A stretch of DNA of 64,000 nucleotides from Pseudomonas cannabina (lineage in GTDB: Bacteria; Pseudomonadota; Gammaproteobacteria; Pseudomonadales; Pseudomonadaceae). Shown in pieces: positions 36,979 to 45,675 of the stretch. A program made the position numbers and the translations under genes. The DNA is taken from contig NZ_FNKU01000003.1 in assembly GCF_900100365.1 (NCBI RefSeq), positions 95,735 through 159,734 on the forward strand. The letters run 5' to 3'. The notes below the pieces were generated by a model. It did not search any database. It was not told the origin of the DNA and worked only from the letters and a program-made list of their open reading frames with translations. The number at the start of each line of letters is the position of its first letter. Position 1 is the stretch's first letter.

Positions 36979-37446
36979 CGCCCTGCTTATCTTTGACCAA
37001 GGTTAGGGTATAGGCTTCATTCATCACCGCCATCAGATTTTCGGCAGTTTCAGGACTCTGGCAACGGAACAGCACAAGAGCGCCGAGAATCTTCATAGCC
37101 CGGTCGATGTGAGCCGGAACAACAAGGTCGAGTGGTTCGATGTTGTAAATGTTCGCAAAGGCCACCCCTTCCGTTCCTGTGATGCTTAGGGAGGCGCTGA
37201 TTTATTCGATTTTTCGTCCCTGCAACGCTCTGGAGGCCTTGATTTATCTGGGGGCAACAGCTGGGTTTTAGAATAAATCAGCGTCTCCTTAGCGTTCTGT
37301 CAATGGACGCCGAGACAGCGGGTGGTAATGAAGCTTTGTTCTCATCATCGACCATCATCAACGACACAATGAAGGGTACTCTTTGACCTTTACCATTCGC
37401 GGCGTAATACGCAGGGACAAACTTCATCTGATCTTCGTTGAACATT
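36965..37446 (-). pseudogene. Hypothetical gene split by a MITE
   Basis: The N-terminal part (MFNEDQMKFVPAYYAANGKG, then SASIDRTL) starts at 37446 and is broken at the MITE 37190-37288. After it the same frame continues as SITGTEGVAFANIYNIEPLD and TLVKDKQGDADA. Removing the 99 bp plus one TTAG copy rejoins IDRTLSITGTEG in frame. A shorter product from an internal ATG at 37165 is possible. Function unknown. Confidence 0.65.
37190..37288. mobile_element. MITEPsy1-like element
   Basis: 99-bp copy flanked by TTAG on both sides (37186-37189, 37289-37292), within a small minus-strand gene. Confidence 0.93.
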
Positions 37447-37825
37447 ATTTTTTCTCCCAACGGTTCACATCAAGCGCGAGGAATGGATCTTTCATGCCGC
37501 TTTGTTCATCAAGCGAACCGAATGCCGCAATGTTCTTGGCGCGCTCTTTAAGCCAGCTATCAAATATTGATTGGGCTTGTGAGTCAGTAACCTTTACGAG
37601 CTTTCCATTTTTAGAGAAGAAAACCGGCATCCTGAATGTTTTGCTGTTGTCGACCGAAATTGCAACCTCAAACCAGGTGTTTTGGCCATCAGCGACTTTG
37701 AAAAATTCAGCGTGCATTCCCTGAATCAGCAGCCGTTGCACGCCTTCCTGCTCATGCTGATTTTTCGACTGATCGCACCCAGCAACAAGGATTGCAAGCA
37801 ACAGAGGTAACAAACGTATAAACAT
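37445..37825 (-). CDS. Hypothetical lipoprotein, 126 aa
   Basis: A lipoprotein signal is clear (RLLPLLLAILVAGCDQ, lipobox VAGC; the Asp after Cys suggests inner-membrane retention). The mature part (EGVQRLLIQGMHAEFFKVAD, VAISVDNSKTFRMPVFFSKN) is unassigned. The stop overlaps the start of the next gene (37446). It resembles small transfer-region or entry-exclusion lipoproteins by size only. Confidence 0.65.
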   Translation of the reverse strand: MFIRLLPLLLAILVAGCDQSKNQHEQEGVQRLLIQGMHAEFFKVADGQNTWFEVAISVDNSKTFRMPVFFSKNGKLVKVTDSQAQSIFDSWLKERAKNIAAFGSLDEQSGMKDPFLALDVNRWEKK

Positions 37826-37843
37826 GTATTGCTCCTTTCTTTC

Positions 37844-38233
37844 TCACCAACCAGGCGGTGAGTTTGGGTGCGTGATCGAGGCATCAAGTATCGGCGATGA
37901 CTCAGGGCTCAATCCCCAGGCGTAATATCCAAGCCCAGAGAAATAGTAAACGGGAGTATTATTGATAGTTCCAATAACCTCTGCGTAGTCTTCAAAAGCA
38001 TTCATGACGTCCGACATTCGGAGATCGGGACTGCCGAATGACGTGCGCAAAACCTCTTCAGGGCTTGCTGTGAGTCCAGATCCTGCCGTTCCACCCATAA
38101 CTGACAAGACCCGCAGCCGTGTCCATTCCAGACTGGGCATTCGTTTCATATGGCCAAGGACAAATGCTCTGAACTCATCCAGAAAAGGTGCCAAGCTGAG
38201 GTCGTGCGCAATAGCATTCTCAATCTGAGGCAC
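37844..38233 (-). CDS. Hypothetical protein, 129 aa
   Basis: A soluble protein (AHDLSLAPFLDEFRAFVLGH, LSVMGGTAGSGLTASPEEVL, NTPVYYFSGLGYYAWGLSPE) that begins 2 bp after the end of the topB gene and so sits in the same operon. No known motif. Confidence 0.55.
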   Translation of the reverse strand: MPQIENAIAHDLSLAPFLDEFRAFVLGHMKRMPSLEWTRLRVLSVMGGTAGSGLTASPEEVLRTSFGSPDLRMSDVMNAFEDYAEVIGTINNTPVYYFSGLGYYAWGLSPESSPILDASITHPNSPPGW

Positions 38234-38235
38234 GG

Positions 38236-38973
38236 TCAGCTCCCCCTCTTTTCAAACTCAAACTCAACCTTCCAAGCTTCACGGTTGAGCTTGAGTTTTG
38301 CGGAAAAAGCACTTTTGTTTTTGGGACTGACAAAACCGCTGAGTTTTTCAGTAATTCCATCTGTGAGGAGTGCTTTGAGTTCAGCATCATTCAAAGCCCT
38401 GCCTAACAACTCAGAAAACATTTTGAATTTGCACGATGGACATTCAAGTGTCTTCCCTGTGGCTTCAAGAATGCCCGGGCATCGAGGGCAGCTAAGCGGG
38501 GCGAGTAAGATTTGCTCCTTGGAGGATGTCTCGCTCTTGGATGTACTAGTACCAGAATTTTCAAAGAGAGGCTTGGTCTTGCCCGTGGTACGATCTAATG
38601 AAAGGCGTGCAGAAAATTTCGTTTTTTTCTCACGGCCAATTAAGTTCTGAAGTAATCGTGTCTCACCCTTCTTAAGGAAGGTCTGAAAAAGCCTTTTCTT
38701 CAAAAGTCGAAGCCAGTAAATACAGGCGCTCCAGCCCGGTTCCTCTCCAAAAAAATGGGCTTTTTCAGAGGATACTTAAGTAATGCTTCAATATCTTTTG
38801 CTCCAAGCAGCTTGCCGAACGCTTCATGCCAGAGGACAAATTTGCATTGGCTGCAAGTAGTTCGTTTCCCTTTATTCTGTAGCTCGCCAGAGCAATTCGG
38901 GCAAGGAATTTGCTCCCCTGGTGAAGGTGGAAGATCTGCCATTTCAGCGACTTTAGCCACCTCAACAACTTCC
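38236..38973 (-). pseudogene. topB: TopB C-terminal zinc-domain part, separated from topB
   Basis: This is the 3' end of the topoisomerase gene whose main part lies at 43236-45128. The frame reads EVVEVAKVAEMADLPPSPGE, then a four-cysteine zinc ribbon (CPNCSGELQNKGKRTTCSQC), then after the 100-bp insertion at 38676-38775 KKGETRLLQNLIGREKKTKF, a second ribbon (CPRCPGILEATGKTLECPSC) and LSGFVSPKNKSAFSAKLKLN. Such repeats are typical of topoisomerase III/I tails. It ends at 38236. The separated pieces cannot form the full enzyme. Confidence 0.8.
38676..38775. mobile_element. Second 100-bp miniature element, copy 1
   Basis: The termini GGAAGGTCTGAAAAAGCC and GGCTTTTTCAGAGGATAC are imperfect inverted repeats; TTAA flanks it on both sides (38772... 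see 38672-38675 and 38776-38779). A copy identical by eye is at 61494-61593 with TTAG flanks. It is distinct from the MITEPsy1-like element. Confidence 0.8.
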
Positions 38974-38977
38974 CTAA

Positions 38978-39076
38978 GGAGGCGCTGATTTATTCGATTT
39001 TTCGTCCCTGCAACGCTCTGGAGGCCTTGATTTATCTGGGGGCAACAGCTGGGTTTTAGAATAAATCAGCGTCTCC
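38978..39076. mobile_element. MITEPsy1-like element in the topB stack
   Basis: 99-bp copy flanked by CTAA (38974-38977 and 39077-39080). It is the first of three elements stacked on one target. Confidence 0.92.
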
Positions 39077-39080
39077 CTAA

Positions 39081-40258
39081 GAGGGTGTAGACAAAATCAT
39101 GTAGTGAGTCGGCGCGCGAGTATTCGAGCCTCGGCCAACCAAACCCATGCCTCGCTTACCGCAAAAAGGCGATCATGATGCATGATCAGTCGCCGAGCTC
39201 TCTCATTCCAGGCATGAGTTCGCTCCACTACCCATCGCTTGGGCATGACCACAAATCCAGTCTGAACAGGCTCCACGGAAAATAGATCGCCTTGTTCAGA
39301 GTGCCATTGCCCTGTTCTTCTGTTATTCGGGCCACGGATCACTTGAACATCGATAGCGTGCAGTTGATGGGTGCGCTGTGCCCATTTTCCTGCGTACGCA
39401 CTATCAACAAAAAGCGTGCTCAGTGACGGATATTTTTCCTTCGAGTACGCCACCGCATCATCCGCCGCGTCACGATCCTGCACGCTTGCAGCACTGATAC
39501 TGACAGCCAGCAGCAGGCCCAATGTATCGACAATCAGACTTCGTTTACGCCCCTTCACTTTTTTGCCTGCGTCGTAGCCGCTGTCACCGCCTTGAGGAGA
39601 ACTGCGGGTCGACTGTGAATCCAGGATCGCTGCTGACGGGCTGTCAGCGCGTTCTTCCCGCTCACGCCATTGAGCTCGCAAGCGATCATGCATTTGCTCG
39701 AACTTGCCTTGAGCGCTCCACCGGCGGAACGTTTTGTAGACATTGTCCCAATGAGGAAAATCGCGGGGTAGCATTCGCCATGAGCACCCCGTGCGTACGA
39801 CATAGCAACAGGCTTCCAGCAACGTGCGCCGAGAGTGAAGCGGTGGCACTCCTCGTCCGCCCTGGCTTTCAAACAGGTCGGCGACCAGTGCCCACTCGGT
39901 ATCTGTCAAGCAACTCGGATATAGCTGCTCCGGCAGTTGGCGGCGGTGGGTTTCATTGTAGCCATAGGCTTTATTAGGTTCAGGTGACTGAAAACTTCCC
40001 TTGGCCCGCTGCTTTACACGCGTAATCCCTGCCATTTTCAACGCTTTTGCAAAGGTGTCGGGATGCGCAGTGATACCGGTTTCGGCGAAGAATACGAGCG
40101 CCAATTCGGCCTGGCTGGAATAGGGCTGTGCATGAGCGAGTTTCACCAGCACGGGATAGTGCTCGGCGGCAATCGAGCGAGGACGTCCGGTTTTAGGCAT
40201 GGCTTGAGGGCTATTCAGACAAGGGAGTGAAAGTTTAATTTATTTTGTCTACACCCTC
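39081..40258 (-). mobile_element. IS5-family (IS1031-like) element, 1178 bp
   Basis: The terminal inverted repeats are GAGGGTGTAGACAAAAT and its complement; the 3-bp target TAA is duplicated (39078-39080, 40259-40261), as in the IS1031 group. It has inserted into the CTAA shared by the neighbouring MITE and IS5. Confidence 0.82.
39097..40200 (-). CDS. IS5-family transposase, 367 aa
   Basis: The N-terminal region (MPKTGRPRSIAAEHYPVLVK, SQAELALVFFAETGITAHPD) is a helix-turn-helix extension; the DDE core follows as the IS1031-type sequence (LTDTEWALVADLFESQGGRG, CSWRMLPRDFPHWDNVYKTF, AAILDSQSTRSSPQGGDSGY with first D, KVKGRKRSLIVDTLGLLLAV, FVDSAYAGKWAQR with second D, and VVERTHAWNERARRLIMHHD with E). 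The frame is complete, so this copy could be active. Confidence 0.88.
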   Translation of the reverse strand: MPKTGRPRSIAAEHYPVLVKLAHAQPYSSQAELALVFFAETGITAHPDTFAKALKMAGITRVKQRAKGSFQSPEPNKAYGYNETHRRQLPEQLYPSCLTDTEWALVADLFESQGGRGVPPLHSRRTLLEACCYVVRTGCSWRMLPRDFPHWDNVYKTFRRWSAQGKFEQMHDRLRAQWREREERADSPSAAILDSQSTRSSPQGGDSGYDAGKKVKGRKRSLIVDTLGLLLAVSISAASVQDRDAADDAVAYSKEKYPSLSTLFVDSAYAGKWAQRTHQLHAIDVQVIRGPNNRRTGQWHSEQGDLFSVEPVQTGFVVMPKRWVVERTHAWNERARRLIMHHDRLFAVSEAWVWLAEARILARRLTT

Positions 40259-40406
40259 TAAGGAGACGCTGAACAATTAACCCGTTCGCACCGTCCCCAT
40301 TTCCAAGCCGGTTTTTTTCAACCTGCCGGCCTTATTTTACGTTTCTCGAGCAGATTTCTGCCCTCATTTTGCTGAAAGGCGGGCCAGTCCCGCCTTTCAG
40401 ACGGAT

Positions 40407-40581
40407 TTATCCTGCCGTCTGTTGTAAATACCGCTTGGCCAGCATCAGATTGGCCAACCCAAACAAACTGAACAACTGCGCTGTATTCTTTTCCAGCCCA
40501 CGGTAGCGAACCTTGCGATGATTGAAGCGCACCTTGATTACCTGGAAGGGGTGCTCGACCTTGGCACGCAGTTGCGCCTTG
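40407..40581 (-). pseudogene. IS5-family transposase, C-terminal part (copy A)
   Basis: It reads KAQLRAKVEHPFQVIKVRFN and NTAQLFSLFGLANLMLAKRY to the end QQTAG. It continues the N-terminal part ending at 42347 on the other side of the IS91 element. It contains the E of the DDE core (KVEHPFQVIK region), so the split kills the transposase. Confidence 0.85.
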
Positions 40582-40761
40582 ATGCATAGGAATTTCAAAA
40601 TGCCTATGCATCAAGCTGACGCTTGGAAGGAGGCGTCATGCCTTCATAGCGATGTGTAGGAAGACGCTGATGCGTTACTTATGCAGTGAAAATCCCTATA
40701 AATCAGCGTTAATGCAGGTTATTTCACCGCGAAGCCTAGGTGCGGACGCACCTTCCCCCTG

Positions 40762-41991
40762 TCAGGGCTTCACGTACCTCATCTGCGCGATCGCCTGAGC
40801 GTTGAGGACCAGTCCCTGTACCGTCAGCCCGCTGATTGCCGCCGTGTATACCATCCGCGCGCCACACAGCACGCAACGGAACGGATCGACGTTTAGAAAG
40901 GCTTTGGCCATCTGCACAAAATACAGCTTCGGTGTCGGTCCTGGCGTCGCCATCTTCAATGCTTCATACACCTTCGGCAGGTATTTCCCACACACCCGAT
41001 TGGCCAGAAAACCAAAATACCGGATCATCCGGAAATGCTTTTCCGGGATGTGCTGCACCACCCGGCGCAGCATGTCGGCCTGGCTCAGCGTTTCCTGCTG
41101 ATAGGTCTGTGTGCGGTGATCCAGGTAGGTGAAGCTCAACGTGGCCCCGTTGGTGTAATGCGCCAGACGACTGCCCGAGATCGGCGGTTTTTTCAGGTAG
41201 CGGCCCAGGTAATTGACGGTCTTTCGGCCGTTTTCCGTCTTCTTCGACAAGTGGATGTGCCAGTGCTGGCCGCCAGCGGTCAGTATCAGACGGTGCCAGT
41301 CGTTTTCACAGTGGATGTGGGCCAGCGGCGGCGGCATCGTCAGTTGCGAAAGCGGCTGTCCCAGCAGGTAATCGCGCACCAGCCACATCCAGCGCCGCCG
41401 CAGGGCCTCTTTGTGGAACGACAGATTTTTCCAGACGCCCTGCTCATCCAGGCCGCCCGCGGTCACCGACAGGTGGACGTGGGGATGCCAGTTGAGCCGC
41501 CGTCCATAGGTGTGCAGCGCCCCGAAAATCCCGACGCGCAAACCGCGCCGCTTGGCGGTGTAGATCAGGTTATCGGCCGCCAGACGAAACAGCGCATCAA
41601 GCAGCCAGCGGTTGTAGAAGAACAGGGACCACAGCGTGTCGGGCAGCGTGAACACCAGATGCTGCCAGGGGCAGTCGGGCAGACGGTTGTTTTGCACGGC
41701 GATCCACTGGTCGGTGGCCTTTTTGCCGCAGGAAGGACAGGCCCGGCAATGGCAGGTGTTGCACAGGTATTTGACGTGCGGGCAGCTGTCGTTGCCGCAG
41801 GTGTAGTGTTTGACGCCCAGTATCGAGGTGCCGCAGGCGAGCATTTTGCTGATCGACTCCACTTCGATTTGGCGCAGACCGCCGGCCTCCAGCAAATCTG
41901 CCCAGCAGCCGTTGGCCGTGAAGAGGTTTTTGAGCGGTCGAGGTTTGTAAGCAGGCGGTGCAGAGGCCACGTCAGCAGGGCGGCTCCTCAT
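40762..41991 (-). CDS. IS91-family transposase (IS801 relative), 409 aa
   Basis: The translation is identical to that of 6591-7820, with the same cysteine cluster, HUH motif (LNWHPHVHLSVT) and C-terminal GLVLNAQAIAQMRYVKP. The frame is complete. As in the other copy, the start overlaps the upstream small gene by 20 nt. Two identical copies 34 kb apart can serve as recombination sites. Confidence 0.92.
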   Translation of the reverse strand: MRSRPADVASAPPAYKPRPLKNLFTANGCWADLLEAGGLRQIEVESISKMLACGTSILGVKHYTCGNDSCPHVKYLCNTCHCRACPSCGKKATDQWIAVQNNRLPDCPWQHLVFTLPDTLWSLFFYNRWLLDALFRLAADNLIYTAKRRGLRVGIFGALHTYGRRLNWHPHVHLSVTAGGLDEQGVWKNLSFHKEALRRRWMWLVRDYLLGQPLSQLTMPPPLAHIHCENDWHRLILTAGGQHWHIHLSKKTENGRKTVNYLGRYLKKPPISGSRLAHYTNGATLSFTYLDHRTQTYQQETLSQADMLRRVVQHIPEKHFRMIRYFGFLANRVCGKYLPKVYEALKMATPGPTPKLYFVQMAKAFLNVDPFRCVLCGARMVYTAAISGLTVQGLVLNAQAIAQMRYVKP

Positions 41992-42253
41992 CGTGGTGAA
42001 TGACGGCGGTGATGGCGAATCCGCCTGGCCCTTCTCTCATCGAAACGCTTACGCAAGAAGCGTCGGGAAACATGTCGTTCAGATACGTTGTCTGGCAGCA
42101 ACTACAAAGATCGACATCACCCAAAGGATCGATATCGAAGAAAAAGTCGGTATCGGGAACGAAGGTGGTATGCCCGGCGCGTTGGAGACGGGTCTGCTTT
42201 GCCTTGGCTTTTGCCCGGCTCGCCCGTTTACGTTTTTTGGTCTCTGACGCCAT
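41972..42253 (-). CDS. Small passenger protein of the IS91 element, copy 2, 93 aa
   Basis: Identical to the product of 7801-8082 (basic N terminus RKRASRAKAKAKQTRLQRAG, then CSCCQTTYLNDMF). Conservation in both copies supports a real gene; function unknown. Confidence 0.5.
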   Translation of the reverse strand: MASETKKRKRASRAKAKAKQTRLQRAGHTTFVPDTDFFFDIDPLGDVDLCSCCQTTYLNDMFPDASCVSVSMREGPGGFAITAVIHHDEEPPC

Positions 42254-42346
42254 GTGTAAGCCTGTGCTGAGGAGGGATCGACTCGATTTCGGCTATGATA
42301 ACCGATTTCAAAATCCCACAATTTGCAGCCGCAGGCTGCCCAGTTC

Positions 42347-43162
42347 GCATATTCAATTTTGCGCTTGACCCGATACAGCACGCTGCCTTCGCCGTGCTGC
42401 TTGTAACTGCTTGGCCGTTCTGCAATCGACCAGATAACGTCCCGTTCAGCATGCTCCGGTCGCTTGGCCGCACCGGTGTATCCAGCGTCACCCGAAACAT
42501 AGGTTTCGTCACCGTGAAGCAACTGGCCAACCTGGGTGACATCCGCCACGTTAGCGGCCGTCCCTACTACGCTGTGCACCAGCCCCGACGTGGCGTCTAC
42601 ACCAATGTGGGCCTTCATCCCAAAGTGCCATTGATTGCCTTTCCTGGCCTGATGCATCTCAGGATCACGCTTGCCTTCTCGGTTCTTGACCGAGGGCGGC
42701 GCGGCGATCAGAGTAGCGTCGACGATAGTGCCTTCCTTGAGCAGCAGCCCCCGGCTGGCCAGATGCTGGTTAATCGTTTCAAACAGCAGCCGGGTTAGCT
42801 GATGGACTTCCAGCAAGCGGCGAAAACGCAGCAAGGTGGTGGCATCCGGTGCAGACTCGCGACCCAGGTCGATACCCATAAAACCGCGGATGGCCTGGCT
42901 GTCGTAGACGGCATCTTCGCAACCTTCATCGGAGAAACCGAAACACTGCTGCACGACGTACATGCGCAACATGCGCGACACCCCTATCGCAGGGCGTCCG
43001 CGCTTGCCTGCGGTGTTGCTATAAAACGGCGCCACTTGCGCCTCCAGCAGGGCCCAGGGCACCAACTGTTCAAGGTCAGCCAGGAAGCGATCTCGGCGAG
43101 TCTGCTTTTTCTTGCCGGTATATTCGAGTTCGGAGAAGGTCTTCTGCACGCGCGTAACGCTC
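42347..43162 (-). pseudogene. IS5-family transposase, N-terminal part (copy A)
   Basis: From about 43162 it reads MSVTRVQKTFSELEYTGKKK through the first two acidic sites (TIVDATLIAAPP, VSGDAGYTGAAKRPEH) to KRKIEYA, where the IS91 element enters. The intact versions are at 55261-56253 and 61772-62764. Confidence 0.85.
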
Positions 43163-43235
43163 ACGGAGAGGGAGGCTGTTGAAGGAACTTAGTGTGCCAA
43201 GGGTGGGGACAGTTGGCTATTTTTGCAGCGCCTCC

Positions 43236-45128
43236 CTAACGAATCGTTCTGCATATTCCATGAACTCGGAATGGGTGAGTGTGCCACTGGCGACCTTATC
43301 CAGTGACTGTTTGAAATAACCGGCCTGTGCGGGGTCTTTCACCTTCATAGGAAGAGCATCGATCAGGTTTCTGGCCTGCGCACTCGTCATGAGTTTTTTC
43401 TTGCCTTTCGGTGCAGGTACGAAAAGCTCTCGCTTTTTCATATCCGCAATAATCCCAGCACGGGTGGAGGTTGTCCCGATGCCCTCACCTTCTTTGAGGA
43501 GTTTACGAAGCTCCGGATCGACTACATACCTGTGCAGGTTCTTCATCGCATCAAGCAGCATGTTGTCGTCAAATCGCGGTGGTGGCGTAGTCATTTGGTC
43601 GACCATGCTGCAGGACAGGCACGAGACGCTATCCCCCTCACTCAGCGCTGGCAGAGTCAGCGAAGGAAGGTTGTCCTCTTCCAGCTCTATACCATCCAAT
43701 GGCGGTGGTTCTTGATAGATCGTTTTCCAACCCATGTGTACGGGCGTGGTACCACTGGCCGTAAAAGCCTCACCATCAATATCTACTTGCAGCGTTGCGG
43801 CCTGATATTTGTAATCGCTGGCAAACTGAGCCAGGTATGCCCGAACAACCAGGTCGTAAACGTTTCTTTCTCGTTCCGTCCACTCGGACAGGTTCACCGT
43901 TTTTTCGGGAATGGAAGGCACTATGCCGTGGTGCGGAGTTGGCTCCCCGGTCGGTGTGCGAACTTTCGCGTCATCGAATGCAGCTGATTTGTGTGAGTGG
44001 TTTAGTAGGTCAGCAATCTGTGTCAGGTCAGGACGAATTTGCAGCACTGCCGCTATCACTGCAGGCGCTTCATCGTGATGGGCTCCTGAAAGGTGCCTGA
44101 CATCTGTTCTTGGATAGGTCATGACTTTGTACGTGTCGTACAGCTTCTGAGCCGCTTCCATGACTTCCTGAGCGGAATAGTCATACCGGCTGAAACCTTC
44201 CATCTGCAGCTCGTTCATGGAAAGAGGTAATGGAGGTTTCTTGCTCTTATCGACTACAGCGCTTTCTGTAACAGAACCTGTCCGGCCTTTGACCTTTTCT
44301 GCAATGGCCTTGGCGACTTGAGTGTCGACCACACGCCCATTATCATCCAGGCCGGGTTGATCGGCCCGCGGTTTCCACCGAGCCTGAAAGTCCGGACCTT
44401 CGGTTGGTTTTAGTTGTACGGTGACTGCTTGATAGGCGTGAGGCTTGAATTCCTCGATCAGCCTGTCGCGCTCCCTGGCTATATAGAGTAGAGGCGTTTG
44501 TACACTCCCAACGGGTAGCAAACCCTGCTGTCCTACCTCACGGCCGCGCAAGGTCATCGCTCTCGTGCCATTCATACCCAGCAACCAGTCGTAGCGACTG
44601 CGAGCAAGGCCCCAGCGCCGCCACCCGGTGAACTGGGGTTCTGTGTTATCGCGAATGTTGGCAAGTGACTCTTTAATTTTTGTAGAGTTGTAGTCGTTGA
44701 TCAGCACCCGCCTTACAGGCTTCTTGAATTGGAAGTACTCGAGGGCTTCATCAACAAGGCACTGACCCTCCTCGTCGGAATCGCCAAGGTGGTGAACAAC
44801 GTCACACCACTGCAACAATTCTTTAAGCTTTGCGATACGAGCCTTCTTTCGTGGATCTGGCAAAAGCTTCCATGCCCGAGCTCCAGGGATAATAGGTAGA
44901 TCAGCCATCCGCCAAACCTTTTTCTTGCTGGCTGTCAAAGGCAGGTCGTCAGGAAGGTAGTGGTCGGGTGGAGCTTGTTGAAAGGCGTGGCCATCGAGCC
45001 AGATAAACCACTGCTCACCTCTGCGTGCCCAGCCTGGCCCCTGATCTTCGGTGCGGCCCGGAATGGCCGAATAAATACCCTGAGAAAGCTGGGATTCCTT
45101 CTCGGCAATCCACAAAACCTTTTCCATT
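43236..45128 (-). pseudogene. topB: Topoisomerase III, main part, 3' end displaced by an insertion stack
   Basis: This is a type IA topoisomerase of the TopB/TraE kind. ATG 45128 has AAGGAG upstream. The Toprim motif HHLGDSDEEGQCLVDEALEY is at residues ~95-115, and the active-site tyrosine is in KVMTYPRTDVRHLSG near residue 345. At 43236 (after EYAERFVR) the IS5 end enters and the chance sequence EALQK and a stop follow. In silico removal of the stack 38978-43239 joins VREVVEVAKVAEM of the C-terminal zinc part. The catalytic core is whole, so the shortened protein may keep some activity. Confidence 0.85.
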
Positions 45129-45201
45129 AAAAACTCCTTCCTGTACGAGGCTGAAATCAGCGTTTTTGCGGATCTGCATAAGGCTGATTCAACTTGCCTT
45201 G

Positions 45202-45229
45202 ATTCCGTAGAATGGCTACCATACGGAAA
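45202..45229. promoter_or_regulatory. Transfer-regulon operator, site 5
   Basis: ATTCCGTAG-N10-ATACGGAAA: TTCCGTA and TACGGAA are perfectly inverted. It lies between the divergent topB and transglycosylase genes. Confidence 0.7.
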
Positions 45230-45268
45230 ATTATAACCCATTGCTAGGGATCGAGAAAGGACGAAACG

Positions 45269-45667
45269 ATGATTCCATTACCAGTGGCTGAGCCGCCTGT
45301 ACCGGTTTGTTTGGTCGAAGCGGCGCGAGATTACAGTTTGCCCCTCAGGGGAATGATCGCGCTTTGGATAACCGAGGGCGGCAGTACAGGGACTTTGAGC
45401 CCGAACAAAAATGGCACAGTCGACCACGGTCCTTTCCAGATCAACACCGTGTGGGCTCAGAAATTAGAGCGAGAATTTGGCGTATCGCCCCAAATGATTA
45501 CGACGAACTTCTGCTGGTCCGCTCGCGCCGCTGCATACATTTTGCGCTACGAGATCAACCAGGCGAATGGCAGCTTTTGGGATGGGGTTGGGCATTACCA
45601 CTCCAGGACTCCGAAGTACAAATACCCGTACATCCAGCGTGTTTACAACAATTTGCTCAAGTTCTAG
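45269..45667 (+). CDS. Lytic transglycosylase-like protein (TrbN-like), 132 aa
   Basis: The fold of SLT-type transglycosylases is visible: LRGMIALWITEGGSTGTLSP with the catalytic Glu (TEG, ~residue 36), VDHGPFQINTVWAQKLEREF (the GPFQIN block), RAAAYILRYEINQANGSFWD and VGHYHSRTPKYKYPYIQRVY. It opens the murein for the transfer channel; R64 has TrbN in this role. No signal peptide is seen, so export must use another route or an unseen start. GAAAGGA precedes the ATG. It is the first gene of the trb operon. Confidence 0.8.
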   Translation: MIPLPVAEPPVPVCLVEAARDYSLPLRGMIALWITEGGSTGTLSPNKNGTVDHGPFQINTVWAQKLEREFGVSPQMITTNFCWSARAAAYILRYEINQANGSFWDGVGHYHSRTPKYKYPYIQRVYNNLLKF

Positions 45668-45675
45668 GAGGGCTC

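Larger units (their letters stand above)
40582..42346 (-). mobile_element. IS801-like IS91 element, 1765 bp, copy 2
   Basis: It has the same ends and length as 6411-8175. The empty site is reconstructed as GCATATGCCAAGGCGC-type sequence of the intact IS5 copies: the element entered next to CAAG without target duplication. Confidence 0.9.
40262..43235 (-). mobile_element. IS5-family element, copy A, interrupted by an IS91 element
   Basis: The ends are GGAGACGCTGAACAATTAAC and GGAGGCGCTGCAAAAATAGC (as read inward from each side). Removing the IS91 element 40582-42346 leaves 1209 bp, the same length as the copies at 55190 and 61701. The right flank is CTAA (43236-43239); the left flank is TAA, shared with the IS1031-like element. 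Confidence 0.88.
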
